64,000 nt of DNA. Origin: Lineus longissimus (taxonomy: Eukaryota > Nemertea > Pilidiophora > Heteronemertea > Lineidae). The position numbers and the translations under genes are program-made. A model generated the notes under the pieces. The model had not been told where the DNA came from. It made no database searches and saw only the letters and a program-made list of their open reading frames with translations. Each line of letters begins with the position of its first letter. Position 1 is the stretch's first letter. The stretch is taken from NCBI RefSeq assembly GCF_910592395.1, contig NC_088317.1:10106001-10170000 (forward strand), written 5' to 3'. Positions 11,341 through 23,400 of the stretch are shown one piece after another.

Positions 11341-11431
11341 AGAAATAAGCACTGCTTAGTGACGTCATGGTTTCCATATACGGCATCTCATTTGCATATT
11401 TTTACAACCTTATTTACTACGAGTTATAAAT

Positions 11432-11842
11432 ATGCCAGTAGCACGTGTATCATGCCGGGCGACGCTGTCGGGTGTTTCCACTATGTGTTACATAATCGGC
11501 TACAAAGAGGCCAGTGTTCTAGTAAATGAAGTTAGCAATGATAGCGAAAGAATGTTAGTGTATGTTACGCAGTCAATAGCGATAGTAGTGAGTTGGAGAG
11601 AGGAGAAAATGGAAAATGGCGAGAATAGTAGTATGGATTTCGAGTCGCCGGTGGATTCTGGGCCGGTGGAGAGCGAGGCCCCTGATCCGAACAGTACAGA
11701 AGAAATGAGGCAGCATATTATCCAAGACTTGTTTGACAACCATGACGACTCAAGATATTTGCCAGAATTGCCGGCAATGAACATGAGTGAAGAGGAGATG
11801 GGGCCATTCCAGCCAAGTGACCTGTCACGTCGGAGCCTCTAG
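11432..11842 (+). CDS. Hypothetical short acidic protein
   Basis: A 136-codon frame from 11432; an internal ATG at 11609 gives a better-looking 77-residue product starting MENGENSSMDF. That part is rich in Asp/Glu/Ser/Pro (ESPVDSGPVESEAPDPN) and ends near LPELPAMNMSEEEMG. I recognise no domain. Upstream lie a CRE (GTGACGTCATGG near 11362) and an octamer-like ATTTGCAT, so it could be a first exon with its own promoter. The following sequence stays partly open in other frames (11787-12089). It may be a truncated gene start or chance. Confidence 0.3.
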   Translation: MPVARVSCRATLSGVSTMCYIIGYKEASVLVNEVSNDSERMLVYVTQSIAIVVSWREEKMENGENSSMDFESPVDSGPVESEAPDPNSTEEMRQHIIQDLFDNHDDSRYLPELPAMNMSEEEMGPFQPSDLSRRSL

Positions 11843-12929
11843 AGACGCTGGTCTCGTCAGTACGCCAACGGCATTGAGGTGTTCCCCAAGGGTGGTGCAG
11901 ACGCCAAGACGTGAGACTAACACCGGCGCGGTGACAGCTGTAGCAGATGGAGCCACGCCACTAACATTTTTCAAGCATCCGAATGGTACCTTACAGATCC
12001 GCAAGGGGCGCGTTTCCGAAAATGTTGCAAAAATCAATAACGTGATCGTAAATATTGTCATATTTTTCAAGATGAGAGTATGTAAATGATACGCAAACGG
12101 TAAACCAATGAAAGGCCAGTATCTATTGAACCTTACAAGTAATTTGGGGGCCTAGAAACTCCTTATCATTTATCAATGAAACCTTATTCCCGCCTAAGGT
12201 TTTGACCGGGCCGTCCAAAACTCCCCATTTTTTGGCGGGCCCTTCCCTTTAAGTAGGTCTGTAAAAAAATATTTTTTTCAGCCTGTGTAAATGTGGCCGA
12301 GTTGTTAGGGTACATGTACTTACACATGAATTTGCAAATTTTTGTACCCCCCTTGTACAAAATTGTTTTGATTTTGTGTTTTTGATTTTTTTTCAAAGGC
12401 CTAGCGTCTATTGTATTCCTACTTCTATTTAATTTGCATGACTGATTGTTGTTTGTACACAATATGTATTGATACCTGATTATAACACTGTCGGTGCCAG
12501 GGTTGTTTGAGTTAAAGCTGACATGCATGCATAAAGACCCTAGCGGTCAAGTAAGAAAAGACTTAACGCCCGTCCGCCATGTTCTGAACCACCATCAGCC
12601 ATGTTTTGAATGCCTTCCAGACTTCAAATCTGGTGTTATATATAAACACCGGAAGAAAATACTGTTAACAGAAAAAAGTTTTAAGTTTGATTTGAATTTC
12701 CCGCTCTTGTATGGCTCCGAAGGTTGTAGGTTCCAACCCCACTTCGGGTCAAATGTTTTTATTCTTTTAAATTTTTACTTTTTTCACTTGTATATTTCAT
12801 TTTCTTTACTTTTTTATGAAATGGTGGGCGGCCATCTTGAAAATATATCTTTTTGTCATTTTAAAGCCTTTGCATGCTGTATCCAGAGTGACTTAAATTT
12901 TGGCGAACAGTAAGTCTCAATTACATAAT

Positions 12930-13157
12930 ATCACCTAGGTTTTCGATTTGACCTACTTTTCAAGGTCGGCCTGGCTCAGGCTCTTTGATTTGACTAATAA
13001 GTGGCATTTCGGTGACCATTGAAAAGTCTTTTTACTTTGGTGTAATGTTTGCCTGATATATAGACATTACGGTCAACCAAAACTGAGGTTGAAAGAGATC
13101 TATCGGATTTGCATATATTTCAGCTGAGCGCCAGGCCCATGGGCCTCTTGTTAATTT
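12930..13157 (-). repeat. Dispersed repeat end (AACAAGAGGCCC type)
   Basis: On the minus strand it starts AACAAGAGGCCCATGGGCC then CTGGCGCTCAGCTGA. The same start occurs at 40333 (AACAAGAGGCCCAAGGGCC). No coding capacity is seen. The inner boundary is approximate. Confidence 0.6.
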
Positions 13158-13420
13158 TTAGCTCACCTGCGTGAGCTTATGTCGTCACGTCTTGTCCGGC
13201 GTCCGTCAACGATGGTGGCACGTTTGCTCACCATTGAGTCTGGGAGGTTGAAACTTGGTGTGTGGATGTCTTATGACAGCATGACCTGACGTACCGAAAA
13301 TCATTTTAATTTGACCTACTTTCTGGGCTCCAGGCAGCCATCTTTGAAAACCTTACTTTGTCAATATCTCATGAATGCTGATAGCTCCTCTCTATTTGTA
13401 GACTATAGCTAAATTGGGCA
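13158..13420 (-). repeat. Dispersed repeat related to 49420-49690
   Basis: It shares with 49420-49690, in opposite orientation, the stretches TTAGCTCACC..GTGAGCTTA, ACGTCTTGTCCGGCGTCCGTC-like sequence, GCACGTTTGCTCACCATTGA and ACTTGGTGTGTGGATG. The two copies are diverged. It directly abuts the preceding repeat type. Confidence 0.7.
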
Positions 13421-13982
13421 ATATTTCAACAGTAATCCCTAACCCTAGCCTTCATCCACGCCTTTTAATTCATGTCAACTACCAAAGTACAAATCTGTCA
13501 CAATATCTAGGAATAAATCAACACCAGTCAGCGCAATGTCCCAAGGACGTTTCATTTTTTTTTTCACCGGATCGCCTCTGTGACCTGTCTCGTCAATAAA
13601 CTTGTTGTTTGTGCAGTCAAGCGGGACCTGTCACTGGGTGTTTGTCATGTTTCATTTTCAAGTGGAGTTGGACGTTTGGTGGTAAGGCGTTTGTGTTTTC
13701 TAACCTGGCTGCTTGGCGTTTTAATGCATGCATGTCAGCTTTAAAGGGAAAACATAGGCAGTAGCTATGCAGGTGAGATAAAGTTACTCAAAGTCGCCAA
13801 TAGGGGTCTCTCACATATCACAGTACGTTGAAATGAGTCATGTTTGTAAGAAGAATGTATACCGGGTATATATAGTGCTGAATTGGACATGACACAGGGC
13901 CCTCACTACTATGTTAGTCACCTGGCAAAGCTTGCCAAATTAGCACCTCTACTCCTGCCTATAGTCCCCCCTTAAGTAACTA

Positions 13983-14037
13983 GCCTGTGCCATGGAGGTA
14001 TTATAAATTATAATTATAATACCTCCATGCCTGTGCC
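13983..14037. repeat. 37-bp palindrome between 9-bp direct repeats
   Basis: The insert 13992-14028 is a hairpin with arms ATGGAGGTATTATAA and its complement. It is flanked by exact copies of GCCTGTGCC at 13983-13991 and 14029-14037. The arrangement looks like a minimal insertion with a 9-bp target duplication. Confidence 0.75.
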
Positions 14038-15792
14038 AGGGTTTCCCCGAAATTCACAAACTTTCAAAAATTTGCGGAAAAAAGGTTTATGAGTTAGGTA
14101 TTTGCAAGCTGCAAGTTGCCAAAGCTTAAAAAAACCCACTGATCTATGCAAAGAAAACAAGCAATGACAAATTAATTTTTGATTTCCTTTTCATTGGGTG
14201 GCGCTTCGGAGCCTATACTCAGTACTATATTTGGTATCGCTTCGAAGGCTTGGGCTGGTGATTCGCCGTTTGATTTACAATCTATGTGAAAATTTGTCTC
14301 AGAGTTTCGTAAAAATTTGAAAAGTTAATATGCTGGTGTTAACTGAGCAATTAGTACGGAATCTGGGTAATTTCAGTTTTGACGTACATTTGTTATGTGT
14401 ATACATTATGTCGTGTAATGTTCTGACCTGATTCATTGAAATATACTGGAATTACTGAACGACATATTGTTACTGGTCATTTATCAGAAAATTCAAAGTG
14501 TAGCAGCCATTAAATGATGAACTACAGTTGAAATAATCTGATGACAGCACGCGCTACATGTAAAAAAACATATCAAATATAAACATTTTGAGATATTTCT
14601 CCAATAACTACAGTTGTATCTTAGTATAGTCGTACCCTTGTCCTCTGAATTGAATGAATTGGATGGTAAAGAGTTTCTGATTTTAAACCAAATGAATGTG
14701 AAGCTGTAATTTTTTCATAAATCTCCTATAATTCTGTGTTTCCTATTCTCTTCTGGTTGTTGCGTGCATGGGAATCATAAAATAATATTGCTTTTTTCAT
14801 ACTATTGAGAAGAAATTGAAACATAGGTACTTCAAGCTACTTCAAGTCTATTGGCAATAGCTTTTGAAGGTCACAGAGGTCAAAAGTTCACTGCCGGCTG
14901 TCATGTGTTCGATTCTGAAACCTGCTCAGAATCTCCCGCATTCCTTATCAAATAAGCTATCGTAAAATTTTATAACAAACCTGGTTGATTTTGAGGTCTT
15001 TGAGTCTAGATTGCCCTTTGGGTAATGAGGAGGTCACCGGGTTACCCTGGTCATGACTGTATCACAATCATTGGCTCGTCTCATGTGGCCTCTTAGAATG
15101 AATTGATAGAACATTTGTACTACAATATTGTAGACCACATTAATCATTCGCAAACTCTTAGACCTTCCGGAACATTTACTGTGACTTCATATTTTTTGAT
15201 GGAAAATGCATTAAAGAATATAATTTTGCTTATAAACCCTTAAAGGGGGACTATTACCATACGTAATCCAGATCTTAAAAGCAATGTTTAAGAGTTAGAG
15301 GCCCTTATACTGCCACTCAACTTTGGCCCTGTTGCATGGATGCTGATCTTTTGTCAAAATTACTCCCCATTTTAAACAGTTCTGCATGGTATGTCCCAAG
15401 ATTGACCGAATGCTTGGCCTTGTTTTGCCGGTTGTGCCGAAGTGCATTCATAAGGATAGTCCCCCTTCATGTAAGCCCTCGATACATTGCAATAATTTTG
15501 AGGTCTACAGTATTCTTCACCTATATTTTCTGTGCCTTGCATCATAAGAGTAGTTAGCTTCGATGTACCAGCATCATCAACTTTTCTTGTGTCTGCACAA
15601 CTTTTACCATTGTTATAAGCATGCTCTATATCTGTTGTAGATATTTCCCTTCGTAATAAATATATGTATGAGGTAAAATGTATTCTGTTGTCAGTCTATC
15701 AAACCGTTGTTCGTTGATCATCTTGACCACATGTTTATTGCATCTTTATAAAGATTTAAACCCGGCTGTGTTTATAGGAGTATAGGTCATGA
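14038..15792. other. Intergenic, no gene recognised
   Basis: I see no supported coding region. The stretch is AT-rich with short, domain-free frames. Confidence 0.4.
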
Positions 15793-16468
15793 GGTTCAAG
15801 ATGTTCGGTGATAGGCGATCATCAACTGTGGAATCAACTGCAACCTCTGCAAGCACCCCCGCCTCACCGAGAAATGGCCTACAACCTCTCTGAGTAACTC
15901 TAGCCTCAGACAGTAAACAAAGTCCAACTTGCAGCTCCCTCGCTGTAGCGGGGCTATGCCAGGACAACCAAGGAGTCGTCACAAGGTTCTCAATATACCT
16001 GACTTGCCAAACTTGGCTCGACGCCGAAGCGGGGTGTCGCAGCTACAATCTGACGTCATCGATGACAGATTGTAGATTTCAAACCCCGCGCAGCGCATCA
16101 CAGTGCATTGATATGCTCCTTGCTCCCTGCAAGATAATTTTCCTGCATATCAATGCACTGTGATGCGCTGCGCGGGGTTTGAAATCTACAATCTGTCATC
16201 GATGACGTCAGATTGTAGCTGCGACACCCCGCTTCGGCGTCGAGCCAAGTTTGGCAAGTCAGGTATATTGAGAACCTTGTGACGACTCCTTGGTTGTCCT
16301 GGCATAGCCCCGCTACAGCGAGGGAGCTGCAAGTTGGACTTTGTTTACTGTCTGAGGCTAGAGTTACTCAGAGAGGTTGTAGGCCATTTCTCGGTGAGGC
16401 GGGGGTGCTTGCAGAGGTTGCAGTTGATTCCACAGTTGATGATCGCCTATCACCGAACATCTTGAACC
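15793..16468. repeat. Long inverted repeat, 324-bp arms, 28-bp loop
   Basis: The left arm 15793-16116 and right arm 16145-16468 are reverse complements with essentially no differences in the parts I compared, and a spacer of only 28 bp. Both arms encode the same 60-odd residue peptide from opposite strands, a by-product of the symmetry. The outer flanks show no clear target duplication. It could be a foldback-type element or a recent local inverted duplication. Confidence 0.9.
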
Positions 16469-16859
16469 CCGGTCTAAGTTCGGTTTCATTTTTACAAGTC
16501 TTGTTGTGTTGCCATTCATTTTGTAATTTCTTTGAAACTACTTAGGCCTTGATTCTGAAAGTTGTGCCCTAAGCAGCAAAGATATTCCTAAATCACATCC
16601 TAAATTTTCAGCTCCATAGCTTGCTTATTCTGGCCAGGGCAGGTCTTTGAATTTTGGTGCTGTTGGCTGCAAAATCATGACTTTTTGTCGATTTTGTCCT
16701 CTTTCGTCGCTTTGGCACAGTTGTACCACTCTTTGAAATGTCTCTCATTTCTCCAAAAATGTCCAGATATGACTTTCCTTTGTTGGAGAGTTGTGGGATG
16801 TCATCTACATTAGTTTGAAAAAAATCTCAAAATGTTAACCCCTGAAATGTACCTTCATT

Positions 16860-17302
16860 GAGACAAGACCACTAATGAATATTCATAGGTTGGAGGGTCG
16901 AGGCCTATCAATTAGACGAGTGCATGTTTTTTACTCTCAAGTACAAATTTGGAGAGGTATTGAAAAAATATTTGCTGTGGCAAGTCTACAGATATAAAGA
17001 AATTATTTGATGAAAAAATTAATTTCGAATTTTGCTAATTGGGTAATAGGGGGCGTGTTTTGAGTTTTTTCTGCAAGTTGGCTGAAAACATTGGAAATAT
17101 CAAAGTCTGTCTAATTTGTCGATTATAAAAAAATTTCCGTGGTCAATCACCAATTTCCATCGCACCAGTTACTCGCAAGACTAACCCGTATATCATATCC
17201 GAATTTCAGTTTCACTACTTGACGCGTTCTTTGATGCGTCGCGGTCAAACATTGACAATTTAACTGCTAAAAGGCTTAAAAAATCAATTGTGGTCTTGTC
17301 TC
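16860..17302 (+). mobile_element. 443-bp TIR element (MITE), copy A
   Basis: It begins GAGACAAGACCAC and ends with the complement GTGGTCTTGTCTC. A second copy of the same length lies in opposite orientation at 46791-47233, so the boundaries are supported twice. It has no coding capacity. It abuts the LINE RT fragment at 17303; no target duplication is seen here. Confidence 0.85.
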
Positions 17303-17436
17303 CCCACCTAACTCTTATCCCCTGATTTGTATACAATATAGCCAAGAACCTAGCGACCAGGGGCATAGCCCCTTACGTAGGAGAAGTCGAAATAGTTTGA
17401 TAAAATGTACCTTATCAAAGGCCTTAGAGGCATCAA
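17303..17436 (-). pseudogene. LINE A reverse transcriptase, catalytic fragment
   Basis: Minus-strand translation gives the RT motif LDASKAFDKVHF (17435-17400), then CPWSLGSW-like and LYTNQGIRVRW sequence, the expected order for a LINE RT palm. It continues the RT that breaks off near 18546 and stops where MITE copy A begins. The C-terminal part of RT, including the YxDD box, is not found in the window. Confidence 0.7.
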
Positions 17437-18545
17437 GCATTACACAATACTAGCATTGTACCCGTGGCGCAGGCAGGTTCAAATGGGCTATACCTTGAAT
17501 AGATTGAATTGCAATGAAAATATAATGCAATATCAAAGGAGCAATATCGAAGAGACAAATTGAACCAACCATTTGTCCACAGACTCGGACCCTGTGGCGT
17601 GCTGTATGCGTGCATATAAAAGTAAATCAATTGGTCCGAATGAGATGATGAGGCAATGTGAATATACCTCGTTCCTTAGTCAGCAATATGCCCCTTTTTA
17701 TACGGAGATGAAGGAGAACCCAGATAGGCCTTCACATGTCGGCCTCCAAATGGCTCGGACCAATTGCACTATCACTACTAAAACTTTAAAATGCGTGCTC
17801 CTCCTACATGTAGCATGATCTCGGGCAAGGCACTTAGTCGACAGGCAAGCTAGAAGTTCAGCACCGTGAGCAGGTCCTTGATAAGGCCATGCCAAATTCA
17901 GAGTGCCTCTTCAGATACATCAAGTTTTGATAGCTGTGGTGAGCACATAAACATACCATTGTAACCTTAATTTGAAAATCCCTTCATAATCAAGGGCTAG
18001 CTCTGGCTAATACAGTACCAATATACGATAGACCATCAATTTGACCCCAGCTTCTTACTGCGGGAAAACCCAAGTCCAGCAACCAAAAGTATCAAAATAC
18101 ATTTTTGTTTACATTTGAACTGCACACATGTGTTTGTTTACAATTTCTTTCCCGCGAAATCTCGATGATCAGGTGACCTACAATCGTGGATTGAAAATAA
18201 CATTAACCTTGGTTCAGCAGGTCAACACGTGTACAGGCTGTTCCAATCATCCCCCTACAGCCAGCCGTTCAACAGGTAGTGTTAGTCACCCCACAGGGAG
18301 TGCAGGTGATTCATTAATCCCCTGCATAACTGAACAGCAATGGCTTGGCTTCCGTGAGTGATAAGGAGAATTGACCGTGTCCGATTAAAAATCCCTCATT
18401 ACTGCTCCGCTGAAGTAAATTTCCGAAAATAAACATGACGTTGCATCAGGATAACATATCACCTGCAAACGTGCAAAATTTCGAGACGAAACACGACCCC
18501 CAAATGGCACTTTAGCGAGCCGCCTTATAGTATTATGATATAGAT
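17437..18545. mobile_element. About 1.1-kb insertion inside LINE A RT
   Basis: RT sequence resumes on both sides, so this is an inserted block. Its ends read AATACTA (17444) and the complement TAGTATT (near 18530). I see no target duplication and no transposase. Edges are approximate to about 15 bp, and the class is undetermined. Confidence 0.5.
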
Positions 18546-18908
18546 ACATTGGTAATTTGAGAATTAAAATAATCAATAACCTCATTCACTACCGTACTGC
18601 AAGTGGCAGTAGATAACCCCTGTTTAAAACCAAACTGCATGTCAGACGAGGAAAAAACATTACTGTATTTATGAAGGAAAGCGTAATCCAAAATCTTGCC
18701 CATAATGCTGCTTAGTGAAATGCCCCTATAATTATCCGATGCGGTCAATGATTTCCTTTTATCTTTAGGTATAGGTATAACAATGGTTTTAGCAAAATCT
18801 CCAGCACAACACCCATTATTCACCATTGATGATAAGAGAAGAGATATCATCACCTTTAACCTATTCCCCCCATATATAAAATGATCAGATTTGACACCTT
18901 CGATACTA
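18546..18908 (-). pseudogene. LINE A reverse transcriptase, N-terminal part
   Basis: Encodes VIPIPKDKRK, then NYRGISLSSIMGK and MQFGFKQGLST, the standard early motifs of non-LTR RTs. An extra A in a homopolymer near 18915-18928 shifts the frame relative to the upstream linker. It ends at the 1.1-kb insertion. Confidence 0.85.
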
Positions 18909-19758
18909 TCACTTTTCCCTTTTTTTAGCTTTTTTTATGCCCCTATCAACATCTTCGAATAAAATTGAGTGCCCTTCAGAGCAACGCCCTCTGCAACACT
19001 TATCACGCACACCTGTATCAATATCGTGCATGAGTGCCTCCATTTCATCATCATCATACGAAACCGAATTATACACGTATTTAAATTTATCGGCAAACAC
19101 CTTACAAATGGCCTCTGGCCCATTTACGTTGTCCATTGTATTAGGGATGTTATTCCCTCTATTTCCTCTATTGATTTTGCTGACATCATTCCAAAAATCT
19201 TTACTACTCTTTCCTTGCATTTTTGTGGCCAACTTATCCGCAGCTACCTTATCCTTATTAGTTTTAACCCTTCTAACCGCATAATAATATGATGCTCTAG
19301 TGCGGCGACGAATGTCGGCCACTATACCGTTATGTGGCCGCCCGTTTTGAACCCAGATGGTGTGCCAGAAAAGCTTTCTCCCTTAAATTCTTGGCTTCGT
19401 CATTCCAATCTGCTATACCTGCCCCCTCAATTTTTCTTGCACTGTTTTTAGGAATAGCTGCATTGGCAGCGCTAATGCAAGCCTTTATTATACCATCATG
19501 AAAATTCACAATGTCATCTTGGTGTGTTTTACAAAAATAATTTTTACAATTGATAGCCCCCAGAGGTATGCCAATATCACCCAAGTATTCCTCCAACACA
19601 CGACAGTAATTTTCTAAGTCCCTGGGTTGAGCTTTATCCCAACATGGTTCATTACTACGAGTATCAGGCCTATGGCCCTTTCTTGAACTACAAGAAATGT
19701 TCAAACCAAGATGTAAGCTTGAGTGGTCAGACAAATTGTTACCTTGATGTAACACTCC
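18909..19758 (-). pseudogene. LINE A endonuclease end and linker to RT
   Basis: Two frames (19758-19330 and 19322-18909) carry the end of the APE endonuclease, with NNLSDHSSLHLG holding the SDH catalytic motif, and the linker toward RT (DFWNDVSKINRG). They differ by a frameshift near 19325. The frame joins that of the endonuclease at 26665 when one copy of the BEL target duplication is counted, so the ORF was intact at this point when BEL inserted. Confidence 0.85.
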
Positions 19759-20370
19759 TGTTTTGAATGTTACTGAAACCCAATGTTTAAATCGCGAGTT
19801 CCGCGTGTGATTGTTTTACGGCCAATTTGAATTTCGCGCGCGTTAGTTTGAGATGCGCCCTCTTTTCCGCTCCGGAGTTGTGACGTCAGCGCTTTCGCCT
19901 TTTTTGTGTGTTTTGAGAAATGTCCTTGCGGACCTTTCGTCTTTTTCGTGGGAGTTTCTCCCTTTCGTGCTCATGTTTAGGCCAAGAGCATTTATAAACG
20001 AGGTAAATGATGATGTATAGATCTCCCATGCCCCATTTGAGTAATCGTTGTAAGCTGTGGACCCGAGAATTTGGGCCTGTATTGGTCGCTGTTTGTGCTC
20101 TGTCAGGCTGTTGCGAGCGCACCTCGGTGCATGTGTCCGTGTACGGGCAGTGCATTGTAGGTGTACTAATGTATGTGGAGGACGTCTCCTGGGTGATCTC
20201 ACAGCAGCGTATTGATTTCTCAGTGCTAAGTGAAGACATTTTTGTAAGACCATTTGCATTCTTGTATTTTCAGAAACAATTCAATTTGATGATTCAACAA
20301 CAAAGATTTATCAAAAGTTACTCGGCTCTTGGTTTATTTCCTGATCCTGTCTGAAGCCATACCCGCACCA
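19759..20370 (+). repeat. BEL element 5' LTR
   Basis: 612 bp, begins TGTTTTG and ends CGCACCA. It contains a CRE (GTGACGTCAGCGC near 19879) and a TTTATAAACG TATA-like box near 19990. Short frames within it are not genes. Confidence 0.93.
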
Positions 20371-20409
20371 CAGTTTCTCGTTTTGTACGTCTACGACCCG
20401 ACTGGTGAG

Positions 20410-23400
20410 ATGGCTCTCGAGGAGCTCAAGACAAAGAGAAAGTCGTTGAGAGGACGGTGCACCCGCACCATCAATCGGTTAAAAGAGGCTATTAACAACG
20501 ACACCGTGACGTTACTACGCCTGGAAAATGAACTGGATGCCTTAGGAAAAGATTTTCGTGAGGCATGCGATATCAATACCTCAATGATATCACTGGTGGA
20601 TGAGACATCCACTGACGCAGGCAATTTTATTCATTGGGAGGCAGATCTTATCGACTCCTATTACAACTTCCTTGACGAAGCCTCTGAACATCGAAAGAAG
20701 AAAGAAAAGCCGAAGACTGCTCCAACGTTGACCTCTGCACCTGTAGCAGGGACCAGCACAGGTACTGTTACTAGTTTCGGTGCAGCGGCAGTAACATCAT
20801 CGAGTCCTGCAACTTCGACTTCCGTGCCCACCCTGGGGCTTCCTGTCTCTGCCGCCATGCCTCGTGGTGCTGGTAGCACACTGACTCCTGCTACGTTGCC
20901 GACCTCCAGTGTGCCGATATCGTTGGCTCACCACCCTCTGATAATGAGTTCGACAGTGTCCTCGATGCCGTCTCCCGTCTTCGCCACATCGGTGGATCCG
21001 GTTCCAGCCTTCGACTCATGGATCGACGAGTTGGTGGAGTTTCGTGAAACCGTCCTGCCAAGTAGTTCTGTGGACTTGACCGTCGCCGCGGCATTATATC
21101 GGATCGAAGCCGGTCGAGACATCCCAACCCTAAAGTTGAAGTCGTTCAGTGGTAAACCTGTCGATTACGTTGACTTTATGGACAGCTTTAAGCTACACAT
21201 TCATGATAAGCCTCACCTGAAGGATGATGCCCGACTTGCCCAATTAAGGATGCACCTGTCCGGTGATGCCGAGCGTCTGATAGCAGGCCTTGGCTGCTCG
21301 GGTGTCATGTATGCCACAGCCTTGAAACAGCTTAAGGATCAATTTGGGGCACGCAGCGTAATTGCTCGTGCTTTTATTGATAAGATCATCAAGGGCAAGA
21401 AAATAGACAATTCCAAGGACTCTCTTCGTGATTACTCTATTGATGTTATCAATGTTATTGCAGGTTTACAGCGACTACAGTACTTTGCCGATGTGAATGC
21501 CGTCACAACTCTTCGCCTTGTCGTCCAGCGCCTCCCAGACTACTTGATTGACCGGTGGCAAGACGCAGTTGCCAGAATCCGTGAAAGAGACCCCACGCGT
21601 GCGCCGACCATCTTGGACCTGTCTGAATTCCTGCGCAAGAAAGTCCGGGCAAAATGCGACCCAGATTTCGGTGACCTACGCTCGACAGAGACCAAGGGTA
21701 ATTATGGTAGCAACAGTGGCAATAGTGGCAGTGGTAAGCATGACAGGCGCTCCTTTGCTGCACAGGCAGTGAGGGACAAAGTTTTAGAATGCTATATTTG
21801 CTCGGAGCCACACAAGGTTCCCGAGTGCCCCACCTTTGTCAGCAATTCAATCTCTGAGCGTCAGAATCTTGCTAAGACTCATAACCTGTGTTATTCCTGC
21901 CTCATCAAGGGCCATCGTTCACAGGATTGTAGGGGGAAGAGAAAGTGTGGGAAAGGTGGCTGCACTAGGTGGCATCATGTCTTGCTTCATGTAGATTCCC
22001 CACCTCCCGGTCCTCGGCCAGATCCTCCTGCTACAGATTCTTCCAGGCCTACTGTTGGTGTCGCCAAGGCTGCTCTTGACAAAGGTGGCATCTTGCCTGT
22101 GGTTAGAGTTTTGTTCAGGTCTGAGAATGGCAGGGTGAAGGAGGGCAATGTTTTGCTGGATTCAGGGTCGACCACCAATATTGTGCGGAGTGATTTTGCT
22201 AAGGGATTAGGCCTACAAGGTAGAATTGAGCCTGTTGAGGTTTTGGTGGTTGGTGGTTCCCCACATAGTCAACAGAACAGTCGTAGATTGAAATTCTGGC
22301 TTTCCCACTTGGATGGGGGAGAAGAGCATCTGGTCGAGGCCCATGAGATGGATTGCACTGTATCCGGGGTTCCTCCCTTGAATGAGGACTATTTGTGCTC
22401 TTTCTCCCATCTCAGTGATCTGGACTTGTCTCATCCTGGGGGTCCAATTGATCTCATCCTGGGGGTTCAGTATAGTCACCTACACTCTGAAGAGGAAGTT
22501 AGGCGAGGCTTGGATTTTGAACCTGTTGCAAAACGAGTCCTACTTGGATGGTATGTCATAGGGGCTAAAGGAAAGGCTCCTAAGCGGGTGTCAGTCAATC
22601 TTGTCAGAAAACTTGCCCCGTCTATGTCCGACCTGTATGATCTTGAAGTGTTGGGAGTTAGAGCCCCAAGCTGTTCTTGTCCCATTGAGCCCATGTCATC
22701 AGAAGACCGTAAGGCTCTGGAGCTTCTGGAAAGCTCTGTCAGCCATGATGGCGATCGCTACATGATCGGTCTGCCTTGGAGAAGAGATCCTTGTCTCTTG
22801 CCTGACAACTACAGTCTTGCTGAGAAAAGACTGTACTCCCTTGAGAAGAGCTTGTCCCGAGACTCTGACAAAGCCTCTTTGTACAATCATGCTGTGCAAG
22901 AATACCTTGACAAGGGTTGGGCTGTCAAGGCAGGGCCCCGAGAGACTGACAAGAGACCGTTATATTACCTTCCACACCATGGGGTGTACCGTCCTGATAA
23001 GCCCAGCACCCCACTGAGGATTGTCTTTGATCCAGCGTCTAGGTTCCAAGGTGTCTCCCTGAATTCCTTCCTTTACAAGGGACCCAACTTGATTGGCAAT
23101 TTGTTGGGGGTGCTGCTCAGGTTCCGTGAGGATTTGATCGCTATTGTGGGGGATATCTCCAAAATGTTCTTGCAGATAAGACTAAAACCTGAAGACACCG
23201 AAGTTCATCGTTTCCTATGGAGGAATCTAGATGACACGAGAGAGCCAGAGATCTACAAACTTACCAGGGTGGCCTTTGGTGACAAGTCTTCCCCTGATAT
23301 GGCAAGCCTGGTGATGCTGAAGATCGCAGAACGCCACGAGACATCCCATCCCGATGCAGCCCAGATCCTGAAGCGAGACCGGTATATGGATGATTTGATC

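Noticed and set aside
12700-12760. GTTGTAGGTTCCAACCCC resembling a tRNA T-arm
   Set aside because: No matching D-arm, anticodon arm or acceptor stem could be placed around it.
15746-16545. Two identical 60-odd residue peptides on opposite strands
   Set aside because: They follow from the inverted repeat and show no domain or codon signal of a real protein.
19843-20354. Frames of 115-138 codons repeated at 26132-26643
   Set aside because: They lie inside the two BEL LTRs and are duplicated only because the LTRs are.
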